The position numbers and the translations under genes are program-made. Positions 12,513 through 19,704 of a stretch of DNA of 29,096 nucleotides are shown here, in pieces. Source of the stretch: a virus. The notes under the pieces were generated by a model. It was not told the origin of the DNA. It made no database searches and was given only the letters and a program-made list of their open reading frames with translations. The DNA lies in the IMG/VR virus record IMGVR_UViG_3300022745_000126, positions 1 through 29,096 of that record, one strand, 5' to 3'. Position 1 is the stretch's first letter. Every line of letters starts with the position of its first letter.

Positions 12513-12697
12513 TGCTGTACCCCGAGTGCCCTCCTAACCGCCGCTTCAGCATCGAGAATATTATCAAAAGTCCCTACGCGGATGATCACAGAGACGATAT
12601 CGACGAACCTGGCAAACCTAAGTTCAACACCCCAGAATACGGGTACGAGCTTCCAAGTATGCAGGATCGTGCAACAAGGAAGGCGAGGAACACATGA
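12512..12697 (+). CDS. hypothetical small protein, 61 aa
   Basis: Starts in the stop of the portal gene (TAATG overlap) and ends overlapping the next start (ATGA), so it is translated as part of a coupled chain. The product is polar and basic/acidic mixed (FSIENIIKSPYADDH near the start, and RATRKARNT at the end), probably mostly disordered. No family is recognised. Short linker proteins in this position often act in head assembly, but there is no direct evidence here. Confidence 0.6.
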   Translation: MLYPECPPNRRFSIENIIKSPYADDHRDDIDEPGKPKFNTPEYGYELPSMQDRATRKARNT

Positions 12698-12933
12698 AGG
12701 CAGCAGTTCGCCAGATCAGAGGGCCGGGCATGAACCTGGGACTAAAGAAGCCCCGGGTTAACTTTATTGCCAAGCCCAAACCGTATAAGCAGCCCATGGC
12801 CATCAAGAAGGCCATGGAGTCTACCCCAAGTTCCTACTTGAGCCCGAGCTCAGCTGGAAAATCGCAGAAGCTCCCCAAGGCCCCTAAGGCCCCTAAGGCG
12901 CCGAAGCTCCCGAAACCAAACTCCTACCTTTGA
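12694..12933 (+). CDS. basic lysine/proline-rich small protein, 79 aa
   Basis: ATG 12694 overlaps the preceding stop. The protein is strongly basic and low-complexity: MKAAVRQIRGPGMNLGLKKP, then KPKPYKQPM, then a terminal run of K-A-P repeats (about residues 57-72). That composition suggests binding to packaged DNA or a disordered capsid-associated tail. The repeat run is encoded by CCCCTAAGG-like units, so slippage may have made it. No family is recognised. Confidence 0.6.
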   Translation: MKAAVRQIRGPGMNLGLKKPRVNFIAKPKPYKQPMAIKKAMESTPSSYLSPSSAGKSQKLPKAPKAPKAPKLPKPNSYL

Positions 12934-12941
12934 GGTTCAAC

Positions 12942-13274
12942 ATGAAAAACTCTAATTCGGCCCCGAAGGGCAAGGAAAAAACCGACAAGTCGGGCTCCTT
13001 CGCTAAGGGCGGCACTACCAAGATGTTCTCGAAAATGGGCGCTGCTCCGGATACTGCCGGAACGGCTAGCGCTACCACGGCTCCCAAGTTTGACAAGAAC
13101 CCTGCTAAGGGCGGAACCGGCCGCATGTTTGGCGAACAGAGCTCTGATCCGTCTCTACCCGGCACTTCTTCACCCAACAATGGTCGCCATGCTCCGAGCA
13201 ACAAGTTCGGCGCCAATGGCGGTAAGGGTAAAATGTTCGGTAACACTGGCTCCACTCCGGCTCGTGCCAAGTAA
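12942..13274 (+). CDS. small virion protein candidate with three K-G-G...M-F repeats, 110 aa
   Basis: The start at ATG 12942 follows GAGGTTCA. The protein has three copies of a short motif: FAKGGTTKMFSK (about residues 20-31), PAKGGTGRMFGE (about 54-65) and NGGKGKMFGN (about 95-104), separated by Ser/Pro/Gly-rich linkers. Small proteins with repeated K-G-G-x-x-x-M-F motifs are seen in structural clusters of some podoviruses. The repeats may act as docking peptides for capsid or portal subunits, but that is inference. The glycine and lysine content suggests disorder. Confidence 0.6.
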   Translation: MKNSNSAPKGKEKTDKSGSFAKGGTTKMFSKMGAAPDTAGTASATTAPKFDKNPAKGGTGRMFGEQSSDPSLPGTSSPNNGRHAPSNKFGANGGKGKMFGNTGSTPARAK

Positions 13275-13293
13275 TCATAGAAGGATATGAACC

Positions 13294-13665
13294 ATGTCTG
13301 TACGTAAGCTTTTTCTCGACCCCAACGACTACCCGGGGGCAATCGCTGATCTCAGCTCCGTTACCAACGCTATCACGGCGGCTGCCGGCGGCGGTCAGGC
13401 CAACGCTGTCGCTCTGGTCTCGACCTATAACCGCGTCACGACCGTGGCTAGCGCCGCGGATTCTGTGAAGCTTCCGGCCGCAGTGGCTGGTTCGCGCGTG
13501 GTTGTGTTCAACAAGGCCGCGTCGAACTCACTGAACGTCTTCCCGTCTACTGGCGACATCGTCAACGCTCTGTCGGCAAACGCAGCCTATGCGCTGGCCG
13601 CCACTAAGGGTGTTGAATTCATCTGCATGGTCAACGGTACCTGGGACACCATCCTGACTGCCTAA
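13294..13665 (+). CDS. capsid decoration / head-fibre-like protein candidate, 123 aa
   Basis: ATG 13294 behind AAGGATATG. An N-terminal extension (MSVRKLFLDPNDYPG) is followed by a compact beta-rich domain rich in Ala, Val, Asn and Thr: SRVVVFNKAASNSLNVFPST, then a NAAYALAATKGVEFICMV strand pair, ending in TWDTILTA. The pattern matches small surface or decoration domains of tailed phages (a V-x-N-x-x-A-N-S-L-N-V-F-P-x-x-G core). A related architecture appears in 16216-16650. Its location upstream of scaffold and capsid genes supports a head role. Confidence 0.65.
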   Translation: MSVRKLFLDPNDYPGAIADLSSVTNAITAAAGGGQANAVALVSTYNRVTTVASAADSVKLPAAVAGSRVVVFNKAASNSLNVFPSTGDIVNALSANAAYALAATKGVEFICMVNGTWDTILTA

Positions 13666-13676
13666 GGAGGACTAGC

Positions 13677-13835
13677 ATGGAAGATCCAAACTGGCAGCGC
13701 ACTGACTACAAGAAGACAGCTGCTCCGAAGCCTGCGCAGGCTAAGAAGCAAACCCTGGTCACTACGGCCAAGATGGGTAAGGCTCTGAACTCTGGATCTA
13801 TGGATATTCTCCATATGGGAAAGAAAGCAAAGTGA
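13677..13835 (+). CDS. small basic protein, 52 aa
   Basis: A short gene behind a very strong Shine-Dalgarno (AAGGAGG, 13664-13670), starting at ATG 13677. The product begins MEDPNWQRTDYKKTA, is lysine-rich in the middle (PKPAQAKKQTL) and ends DILHMGKKAK, with no predicted membrane segment. Its stop overlaps the GTG start of the next gene (GTGA), so it belongs to the coupled chain. No family is recognised. The excellent ribosome-binding site suggests high expression, as for a structural component or assembly peptide. Confidence 0.65.
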   Translation: MEDPNWQRTDYKKTAAPKPAQAKKQTLVTTAKMGKALNSGSMDILHMGKKAK

Positions 13836-14074
13836 GCCTAGACAATGATTTGATCCTCGCATCTGCGAGGCTTGCAAGGAGCGCCCCCGACAGCTGGAGA
13901 CAGTTTTCGGAGGCGCTATCCGCCTACTCTTCCAACCAAATATCCAACTGCGTAAAGTCCCCCCTCGAAGAACTGCCCAGAGCCCAAGGACGTGCCCAAG
14001 CAATTGCGCACCTCTATGGCCTCTTGGCAGAATGCCTTACGAGCGCGGACAAAATCGAAGGAAAACGCAAGTGA
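13832..14074 (+). CDS. hypothetical helical protein, 80 aa
   Basis: GTG start at 13832 overlaps the stop of the 52-residue gene. The product (MSLDNDLILASARLARSAP at the N-terminus, then QAIAHLYGLLAECLTSAD) is predicted helical with conserved-looking W and L positions, of the type encoded just before scaffold genes in some podoviruses. Its stop overlaps the GTG of the scaffold gene (GTGA), so the three genes are translationally chained. The function is not known. Confidence 0.65.
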   Translation: MSLDNDLILASARLARSAPDSWRQFSEALSAYSSNQISNCVKSPLEELPRAQGRAQAIAHLYGLLAECLTSADKIEGKRK

Positions 14075-15123
14075 GTGTAACGCTTCAGGACGATCCGAAT
14101 ATCAAGCTTCCCCGGTCTGTACGCGAAGCTGCGGCAAAAGCCGATCAGATGTTCCATTCGTATCGGGACTTCCCAGTAAACGAACCGACGAAAGAGGGCA
14201 CTGACATTACCCCTCAGGTTACCCAGGATGGTAACCCCGAGCTGGCCGCTACTACCTTGACGGCCGATGTTCAAAACCCTGCACAGGTTACCCAAGAGGT
14301 AACGCAGCAGCCTACCGAAGACGACCAGTCTTGGGAGCACAAATATAAATCCCTTCATGGGCGGTTCCTCCAATCTCAGGGGCAGAATCGCAGCATGGCG
14401 GATCAAATCCGTGATCTGCAGGGTGTCATTGCTACTATGCAGGCTACGGCAGCGGCAGCTCCGGTTCCGCAAGTTTCCGACTTCAAGTTCGAAAGCCAGT
14501 TGACTCCAGAGGAGATCAACGACTACGGCGCGGATCTTCTGACCGTCGTCGGCAAGAAAGCTCGTGAGGAGTTTGCCCCGATCGCGAAAGCGTATGAGGC
14601 GAAGATCGCTCAGCTTGAGAGCCGGCTGGAAGGTTTCTCTGGGTTCGTCCAACAGGACTCGCACCAGAAACTGGTGTCCACACTTGATGCTCGGTTGCCA
14701 AATTGGCGCGAAATTAACACCAATCAGCAATATCTCGATTGGTTGAGCTTGCCTGATCCCTATTCAGGTGCTATTCGTCATGATATGCTGAAAGCAGCAT
14801 ACGCTCAGGGCAACGCCCCCCGTGTTCTAGCTTTCTTTAATGGCTTCCTCGCTGAAGAGGCTGTTGTGGACCCCGTGGCTAAGGAGCCGGACCAAAAGAC
14901 GGTAACCGTCGATAAGGTCCCGCTCGCGACGTTCGCGGCACCCGGCAGAGCAAAGACGGCGGCATCCGCCCAGGCGCCCGCTGAGAAGCCCATCTTCACA
15001 CGCGCTCAAATTGCTGGTTTTTACGCGGACATCTCGCAGGGCAAGTACCGCGGCAGAGATGACGCGAAGAACAAAGCCGAAGCAGAGATCTTCGCAGCAC
15101 AGCGTGAAGGGCGCATCCGTTGA
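14071..15123 (+). CDS. scaffolding protein
   Basis: 350 residues from GTG 14071 (an in-frame upstream ATG at 14032 lies inside the previous gene and has no site). The product is acidic, Gln/Ala/Glu-rich and mostly alpha-helical, with a coiled-coil around residues 150-210 (KARE, AKAYEAKIAQLESRL). It ends in a basic segment (KYRGRDDAKNKAEAEIFAAQ) of the kind that binds the coat subunit. Composition, size and position directly before the capsid gene are the classical signature of a phage scaffold. The core is expected to be lost or expelled on maturation. Palindromes at 14219 and 14288 lie in its N-terminal region, which is rich in T-Q-D/E residues. Confidence 0.82.
   Translation: MSVTLQDDPNIKLPRSVREAAAKADQMFHSYRDFPVNEPTKEGTDITPQVTQDGNPELAATTLTADVQNPAQVTQEVTQQPTEDDQSWEHKYKSLHGRFLQSQGQNRSMADQIRDLQGVIATMQATAAAAPVPQVSDFKFESQLTPEEINDYGADLLTVVGKKAREEFAPIAKAYEAKIAQLESRLEGFSGFVQQDSHQKLVSTLDARLPNWREINTNQQYLDWLSLPDPYSGAIRHDMLKAAYAQGNAPRVLAFFNGFLAEEAVVDPVAKEPDQKTVTVDKVPLATFAAPGRAKTAASAQAPAEKPIFTRAQIAGFYADISQGKYRGRDDAKNKAEAEIFAAQREGRIR
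14219..14234. repeat. dispersed palindrome, within the scaffold gene
   Basis: TTACC CAGGAT GGTAA, both halves perfect; encodes V-T-Q-D-G-N. A degenerate 15-nt copy (14207-14221) overlaps it by three bases, making a small cluster. Confidence 0.8.
14288..14302. repeat. dispersed palindrome, 15-nt variant
   Basis: TTACC CAAGA GGTAA, perfect halves with a 5-nt spacer; encodes V-T-Q-E-V-T. Third copy in 95 bp of the scaffold gene. Confidence 0.7.
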
Positions 15124-15148
15124 TAACCTTCATCTGAGGAACTGAAAC

Positions 15149-16150
15149 ATGGCACTTCCGACTTCTGGCTTCCCAATTTCCACCGGTGTCTCGTCCCCGT
15201 CGATCTATCCGACTGGCGGTACGGGTAACGCCTTCCAGAGCAACGGTTTCATCCCGGAAATCTGGTCTGGCAAACTGGTCGAAAAGTTCTACGCCTCGAC
15301 TGTTCTGTCGGCTATCTCGAACACCGACTACGAAGGCGAAATCAAAAACCAGGGCGACCGCGTTAAGATTCGCACCAAGCCGACGATCACCATCCGTGAC
15401 TACCGCGCTGACGGTACGCTGGCTCTGGAACGCCCCGAAGGCTCGAACATCGAGCTCTACATCGGTAACGGCAAGTACTTCAACACGATCATCGACGACG
15501 TGATGGATACCCAGTCCGATCTGAACGCTTTGTCTATTTGGTCTGACGACGCTGCGCAGCAGCTGAAAATCAAAGTCGACACCGATGTTCTGGGCGGTAT
15601 TCTCGGCGGCATGAACGCCAAGAACAAGGGCACCACCGCTGGCGTTATCACCAGCTCGATCAACCTTGGCGCCTCGGGCACCCCCCTGACCACTGTAGCT
15701 CGTTCGCCGTCGGCCGGTCAGGTTGAAATCTTGGACGTTATGCTCCGCTTGGGCCAGTCCCTTGACGAACAGAACATCCCGGAAGAAGGCCGCTGGATCG
15801 TGCTGCCGACTTGGGCCATCGCTCAGCTGAAGTTCTCGGAACTGCGCCAAGCCTACCTGACCGGTGACTCGGTCTCGCCCATGCGCAACGGCCGTGTCGG
15901 CATGATCGACCGCTTCACGATCTACTCGTCCAACCTGCTCCCCACCGGTGTCGCCGGCGGTCTAGCAGCTGGCGAGTTCGCAGTCTACGCTGGCCATGCC
16001 CACGGTCTGACCTTTGCATCGCAGATCTCGAAAGTTGAGACCCTGCGCTCGGAGCTGACCTTCGGTACGGTCCTGCGCGGCTTGCAGGTCTATGGCTACC
16101 AGATCGTCGACGGTACCGCTCTGGCGCAAGCTGTCGTCGTCAAAGGCTAA
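15149..16150 (+). CDS. major capsid protein
   Basis: 333 residues; ATG 15149 follows CTGAGGAACTG. The N-terminus MALPTSGFPISTGVSSPSIY is followed by a P22/HK97-type coat pattern: WSGKLVEKFYASTVLSAISN, a hydrophilic loop with RVKIRTKPTITIRDY, then NKYFNTI-like and KIKVDTDVLGGILGGM helices, and a C-terminal GTVLRGLQVYGYQIVDGTAL. It builds the procapsid with the scaffold before it. No dispersed palindrome is found in this gene. Its codon use favours a restricted set of codons ending in C or G, as for a highly expressed late gene. Confidence 0.9.
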   Translation: MALPTSGFPISTGVSSPSIYPTGGTGNAFQSNGFIPEIWSGKLVEKFYASTVLSAISNTDYEGEIKNQGDRVKIRTKPTITIRDYRADGTLALERPEGSNIELYIGNGKYFNTIIDDVMDTQSDLNALSIWSDDAAQQLKIKVDTDVLGGILGGMNAKNKGTTAGVITSSINLGASGTPLTTVARSPSAGQVEILDVMLRLGQSLDEQNIPEEGRWIVLPTWAIAQLKFSELRQAYLTGDSVSPMRNGRVGMIDRFTIYSSNLLPTGVAGGLAAGEFAVYAGHAHGLTFASQISKVETLRSELTFGTVLRGLQVYGYQIVDGTALAQAVVVKG

Positions 16151-16159
16151 GGAATAGCT

Positions 16160-16179
16160 AGGGGGCCTAACGGCCCCCT
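16160..16179 (+). terminator. hairpin after the capsid gene, terminator candidate
   Basis: GGGGGCC (16161-16167) pairs with GGCCCCC (16172-16178) over a TAAC loop, with A16160-T16179 extending it to eight pairs. TTCTCC follows, a weak pyrimidine tract. It sits ten bases after the major capsid stop, suggesting partial termination that sets the ratio of capsid to downstream proteins. Confidence 0.65.
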
Positions 16180-16215
16180 TCTCCACAACCTCTGGTCCAT
16201 ACGGAAGGATCTAAA

Positions 16216-16650
16216 ATGGCTCGTTTTGCTGCCTCTCAGACTAACCTCGGCGACTCGATCAACGTTGCGGTTGACGTCGCTAATGCCGGTCACCAGCGCA
16301 CTGTTACTGCGATTGCGACCAACAACCCGACCCTGACCGCTGCTCAGCTGGTGAACGGTATCGTTCAGCTCTCTGGTCAGACCGCTGCTCAGAGTGTTAC
16401 CACGGATACTGCGACCAACATTATCGCAGCGATTCCGAATGCTCAGGTCGGTCAAACTTTTGAGCTGATCGTCCAGAACGGCCACACGTCGGTCGCTACG
16501 GCGACCATTGTTGCTGGTTCCGGTGTTACGGTGACCAACACCTACGCCTCTGCTGCTCAGCCGATCACCACGACCCGCCAATATCGCGGCGTGATCACCA
16601 ACGTCGGTACTCCCGCCGTCACGATCTACCCCGTCGGCCAAGTCGCGTAA
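16216..16650 (+). CDS. capsid decoration / head protein candidate, 144 aa
   Basis: Starts at ATG 16216 after AAGGAT. The protein is a beta-rich domain, high in Thr, Val, Ala and Gln: residues 1-60 contain NVAVDVANAGHQRTV, followed by LIVQNGHTSVATATIV and TRQYRGVITNVGTPAVTIYP at the end. The alternating strand composition and its place between the capsid and head-tail adaptor genes suit a decoration or head-stabilisation protein. It shares the general N-x-A/G-x-x-S/T-V strand plan with 13294-13665. Hairpins lie before and after the gene, so its transcript may be separately stabilised. Confidence 0.6.
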   Translation: MARFAASQTNLGDSINVAVDVANAGHQRTVTAIATNNPTLTAAQLVNGIVQLSGQTAAQSVTTDTATNIIAAIPNAQVGQTFELIVQNGHTSVATATIVAGSGVTVTNTYASAAQPITTTRQYRGVITNVGTPAVTIYPVGQVA

Positions 16651-16652
16651 TC

Positions 16653-16680
16653 TAATGGGGGGCCTTACCGCCCCCCATTA
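16653..16680 (+). terminator. 11-bp perfect stem-loop, terminator-like, overlapping a palindrome copy
   Basis: TAATGGGGGGC (16653-16663) pairs exactly with GCCCCCCATTA (16670-16680) over the loop CTTACC. No U-run follows. The last three bases are shared with the palindrome at 16678-16693, and the loop itself contains TTACC. Confidence 0.6.
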
Positions 16681-16693
16681 CCTCATGGGGTAA
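16678..16693. repeat. dispersed palindrome, at the start of the adaptor gene
   Basis: TTACC TCATGG GGTAA, both halves perfect. GGGGTAAG forms the only Shine-Dalgarno-like sequence ahead of ATG 16698, so here the motif serves a rightward gene in the same way as the leftward ones. Confidence 0.8.
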
Positions 16694-16697
16694 GAAG

Positions 16698-17051
16698 ATG
16701 GCACTCGATACAGTCCAAGATTACATCGACCGCGCCAGGGTACTTCTGCTAGATCAAGTCGACCCTTATCGGTATCCAACGCTTGATCTTGTCGAAGCTC
16801 TCAATCTCGGGATTCTTGAGGCTCGCCGGCTTCGCCCTGATCTCCTCAAAGCGTACTTCGATACTACGCTGCCTGACTTTGACGGTTCAAATATGACCCT
16901 CACTGTGCCTATTGACCCAATGTACAGGGTAGCGTTTGTATACTATATTTGCGGCCAAGCGCAGTTGCGTGACGACGAGAACACTCAGGATAGCCGCGCA
17001 GCGGCCTTCTTGAACAAGTTTGTGGCTCAGCTGACTACCATTCAAGCGTGA
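16698..17051 (+). CDS. head-tail adaptor protein (DUF6682-like)
   Basis: 117 residues; starts four bases after the palindrome copy. The N-terminal helix pair DYIDRARVLLLDQ and YPTLDLVEALNLGILEARR, followed by RPDLLKAYFDTTLP, is the pattern of small phage adaptor proteins that bind below the portal. The C-terminal half continues with LTVPIDPMYRVAFVYYICG and charged residues ending in QLTTIQA. Position between decoration and tail genes agrees. It probably forms a ring connecting portal to tail. Confidence 0.75.
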   Translation: MALDTVQDYIDRARVLLLDQVDPYRYPTLDLVEALNLGILEARRLRPDLLKAYFDTTLPDFDGSNMTLTVPIDPMYRVAFVYYICGQAQLRDDENTQDSRAAAFLNKFVAQLTTIQA

Positions 17052-17058
17052 GGGGATC

Positions 17059-17688
17059 ATGACTAGCGTAGATATGACTCGCCTGATCAATCACGCTAAA
17101 ATTCGCCTCCCCGGCGCGCTGGATGCGGCTATCCAGATGGAACTGTTTGCTCTGATGAACGAGTTCTTCCAGAGCACAAATATCTGGTTCCAAGATATCG
17201 CATTTGCTGTGACTCCAACATCAGATGCGTACATTGATAACCCCGCAGCCTATACATACACGCTGACTCCAACTCTGGGGTCTATCAGTCGTTTGGTGGG
17301 GGTGATCGACTCTGCAGCTATCCCGCAGCGGGCATACATGCCAATCCTCGGGAGTGTGGTGCTTGCCAACTCGCCCAACATATCGAGCACCTATACGGCG
17401 CGAGTGTCCCTTACGGTCACTGATCCGGTGACTGTTGATGGATATCCGGATTTCCCTGCATGGATCTTGAACAAGTACGGCAACGATCTCCTCGAAGGCC
17501 TTCTCGGCCGGATGATGTCGCAGATTGCTAAGCCCTACTCCTCGCCCCAGATGGCGATTTTCCATACCAAAAACTTCAAGCAGGCAGTAAACCAAGCCCG
17601 GGCTGAAGCAATGCACCAAAACGTATACCGTGGGCAGAATTGGCGGTTCCCGCAGACGTTCGCCAATAGCCGCCACCAACGCCGCTGA
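17059..17688 (+). CDS. head-tail joining / tail tube-like protein, 209 aa
   Basis: ATG 17059 follows GAGGGGATC, eight bases after the adaptor stop. Helical at the N-terminus (MTRLINHAKIRLPGALDAAI, then MELFALMNEFFQSTNIWF), it then has a beta-rich middle (TPTSDAYIDNPAAYTYTLTP) and a long C-terminal helix with QAVNQARAEAMHQ. This helix-sandwich-helix arrangement is typical of podovirus tail tube or joining proteins next to the adaptor (T7 gp11-like role). The exact family is not certain. Confidence 0.65.
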   Translation: MTSVDMTRLINHAKIRLPGALDAAIQMELFALMNEFFQSTNIWFQDIAFAVTPTSDAYIDNPAAYTYTLTPTLGSISRLVGVIDSAAIPQRAYMPILGSVVLANSPNISSTYTARVSLTVTDPVTVDGYPDFPAWILNKYGNDLLEGLLGRMMSQIAKPYSSPQMAIFHTKNFKQAVNQARAEAMHQNVYRGQNWRFPQTFANSRHQRR

Positions 17689-17696
17689 GGTACATC

Positions 17697-18116
17697 ATGG
17701 CAGTCACGAACAAGTTCTACCAGTTCACCAAAGACCTGATCGACGGGAAGCACATCTTCTCAACACATACCTATAAGATCATGCTGACCAACACGGCGCC
17801 CGTAGCTACGAACCAGGTTAAGGCAGATATTACCGAGATCGCAGCCACCGGTGGGTATACCGCAGGAGGTAACACCACGACGATCACGGAGAGCACCACT
17901 TCTGGCACGGCCAAGATCGTGGGCTCCAACGTGGTGTTCACTGCCACCGGGGCTCTCGGTCCGTTCCAGTACGCTGTGATGTACAATGACACCCAGACGG
18001 TGCCGGCAAAGCCGCTCGTCTGCTGGTGGGACTATGGCTCGTCTATCACCATGGCAAATACGGAAACTCTCACCGTGGCGTTCGATGCAGCCAACGGTAT
18101 CGTGACAGTCGTCTAA
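17697..18116 (+). CDS. tail/virion structural protein, 139 aa
   Basis: ATG 17697 is preceded by GAGGTACATC. The product (MAVTNKFYQFTKDLIDGKHI at the start, then THTYKIMLTNTAPVATNQVK, TEIAATGGYTAGGN, and PLVCWWDYGSSITMANTETL) is a compact beta-rich virion protein. Homologous-looking proteins are widespread beside tail and fibre genes of many phages. It begins a subset of fibre-linked genes that continues in 18126-19121. Probably a tail base or decoration component. Confidence 0.7.
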   Translation: MAVTNKFYQFTKDLIDGKHIFSTHTYKIMLTNTAPVATNQVKADITEIAATGGYTAGGNTTTITESTTSGTAKIVGSNVVFTATGALGPFQYAVMYNDTQTVPAKPLVCWWDYGSSITMANTETLTVAFDAANGIVTVV

Positions 18117-18125
18117 GGGGGAAGC

Positions 18126-19121
18126 ATGACAATCCTAACCAAACATGTGTTTCAGTCTGCCAAAGCTGATGGCCCTGATTCAACGATTGTTCAACCTTCC
18201 GACTGGAACGACACCCACAATATCACCCTCGCAGCCGGCAAAGTTATGGGCCGCGACGCTTCCGCTGGCGGCGCTGTACAAGAGCTTCCGCTGGCCTTTG
18301 ATGCGACTCTACAGTCGATGGTGCCTCCAAGCGGTACTACGGCGCAGCGCCCGTCTGTCCCTGTTGCGGGCATGCTTCGCTACAATACGACTCTGGCGCA
18401 GTTTGAGATTTACCGTAACGGAGCCTGGCAGCCGGTAGGTAGCAGCGCCTACTACAACTCTATCTCTCCTACCAACCCCAAGGCGGGTGATCTATGGTAC
18501 GACTCCGTAGGCGGGCTCCTGATGACTTATACGGGGGCTGCATGGGTCGCTGCGGTCATCACTTCCGCCGTCGGCCTCTCCATTGTTCAGGCATCTACGC
18601 AGGCTGCCGCTCGCACGGCAATGGGTGCTCAGGCTCAGGATGCTGAGCTAGATGCAATTGCAGCTCTCGGAAGCACGGGATTTGTTACGATCACCGGTGC
18701 CGGTACGGCCGCATCGCGGAACATGGTTGCCGGTACCGGTATTACGGTCACTAACGGAAACGGTTTCTCTGGTAACCCCACCATCGCGATCAATAGCGCG
18801 GCATCCATCACTGGATCAGCCAACTATCCGACAGACGCAGCTGTGAAAACCTATGTGGACGGTCTGACGAGTACATCGGCTATCTTGACCGCGACAGCTG
18901 CGCTAACCGCTGGCGGGGTCGGAACTTATGGATTCTTTGATACGGTGCTGGCTGCGACTACCTACGCGCTTGGCGGTACTGTAGCCGGATCGTCATTGAT
19001 CTGGGCTTCGGTTGGCCCCGGCGGCGAAGATATCTCCGGAAACCCTTCCGGCACTTGGCGGGCTCTATCTGTTAAAAGTAGCGCAGCAGCGAGAGCCGGA
19101 CTTTTTGTGAGGACTGTCTGA
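18126..19121 (+). CDS. tail fibre/collar-type protein, 331 aa
   Basis: ATG 18126 follows AAGGGGGAAG. The protein begins MTILTKHVFQSAKADGPDST and has a linker with NTTLAQFEIYRNGAWQPV and PKAGDLWYDSVGGLLMTYTG, short repeated strands seen in fibre proteins. An alpha-helical segment (ARTAMGAQAQDAELDAIAAL) follows. The C-terminal part, rich in Gly, Ser and Thr (VAGTGITVTNGNGFSGNPTI), is typical of a trimeric fibre shaft with a globular tip. The stop overlaps the next gene. It is likely one of two receptor-facing proteins, the other being 4329-7265. Confidence 0.7.
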   Translation: MTILTKHVFQSAKADGPDSTIVQPSDWNDTHNITLAAGKVMGRDASAGGAVQELPLAFDATLQSMVPPSGTTAQRPSVPVAGMLRYNTTLAQFEIYRNGAWQPVGSSAYYNSISPTNPKAGDLWYDSVGGLLMTYTGAAWVAAVITSAVGLSIVQASTQAAARTAMGAQAQDAELDAIAALGSTGFVTITGAGTAASRNMVAGTGITVTNGNGFSGNPTIAINSAASITGSANYPTDAAVKTYVDGLTSTSAILTATAALTAGGVGTYGFFDTVLAATTYALGGTVAGSSLIWASVGPGGEDISGNPSGTWRALSVKSSAAARAGLFVRTV

Positions 19122-19300
19122 TGGAAAACGACGTCAACATCCGCAACTGCAGAGCTATTGTAGATGGACGAATTGACTGCGAAATTGAGCATCCGGTCTT
19201 TGGCTGGATACCCTTTACCGCCGATGCAAACGACGTGGAACCACACGGTAGAGCAATCCATGCCGCAGCGCTGGCCATGCTTCTCTCCGGAAAAGCTTAA
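19121..19300 (+). CDS. small protein downstream of the fibre gene (chaperone-like position), 59 aa
   Basis: A 59-residue gene whose ATG overlaps the fibre stop (TGATG). The sequence MENDVNIRNCRAIVDGRIDC continues EIEHPVFGWIPFTADAND, which resembles short phage proteins encoded directly after fibre genes and thought to assist or decorate the fibre (H-P-x-F-G-W-I-P-F-T-A motif). Its C-terminal helix is Ala/Leu-rich. Co-translation with the fibre suggests a matched partner or assembly helper. Confidence 0.65.
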   Translation: MENDVNIRNCRAIVDGRIDCEIEHPVFGWIPFTADANDVEPHGRAIHAAALAMLLSGKA

Positions 19301-19324
19301 TGCGTACTGATACGGGAATTGAAT

Positions 19325-19636
19325 ATGGCCGACGAAACCTCTTGGCATCTGGATAAAAAAGTGCCCATAGCATTCATATTTACCATCATCCTGCAGACCG
19401 CCGGAGTCTCGTACTTTATCTCGGGATTAAGCTTTGAGGTCAGCGAGGCCATCAACCATAACACCACGCAAGACAACCGACTGGATGCCTTGACGACTAC
19501 GACGCAGAGCCAGGCAGTCCTGACAGCTACTGTCACCCAGCAAATCGCTGGGCTGAAGGACACTCTGGAACAGGTACGCGAAGACCAGAAAGAAACAAAC
19601 TCACTGCTTAGGCAGTCGCTCGGTAAGCAGCCGTAG
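19325..19636 (+). CDS. single-pass membrane protein with coiled-coil (lysis-linked)
   Basis: 103 residues; ATG 19325 is chosen as the first with a protein-like N-terminus (MADETSWHLDKKVPIAFIFT). One membrane segment spans about residues 13-33 (VPIAFIFTIILQTAGVSYFI). It is followed by a long Gln/Thr-rich coiled-coil (TATVTQQIAGLKDTLEQVRE) ending in a basic tail. The topology (short N-terminus, one membrane pass, long helix) resembles accessory membrane proteins in phage lysis cassettes such as class III-like holins or antiholins. It is immediately upstream of the lysis promoter candidate and the endolysin. Role uncertain. Confidence 0.6.
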   Translation: MADETSWHLDKKVPIAFIFTIILQTAGVSYFISGLSFEVSEAINHNTTQDNRLDALTTTTQSQAVLTATVTQQIAGLKDTLEQVREDQKETNSLLRQSLGKQP

Positions 19637-19644
19637 CGCAACAG

Positions 19645-19673
19645 TTGAACCGCTTAGTCATAAGTGTTATAGC
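19645..19673 (+). promoter_or_regulatory. lysis-cassette promoter candidate
   Basis: TTGAAC (19645-19650), a 17-bp spacer, and TATAGC (19668-19673), four of six matches in each hexamer. The next 16 bases are a perfect palindrome copy that would cover the start of transcription, and the endolysin ATG follows at 19705. Confidence 0.4.
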
Positions 19674-19689
19674 TTACCTACTGCGGTAA
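19674..19689. repeat. dispersed palindrome, at the predicted start site of the lysis promoter
   Basis: TTACC TACTGC GGTAA, both halves perfect, beginning directly after the candidate -10 box. If the promoter is real this copy is placed as an operator. Confidence 0.8.
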
Positions 19690-19704
19690 CCTTTAGGGGA
19701 TAAC

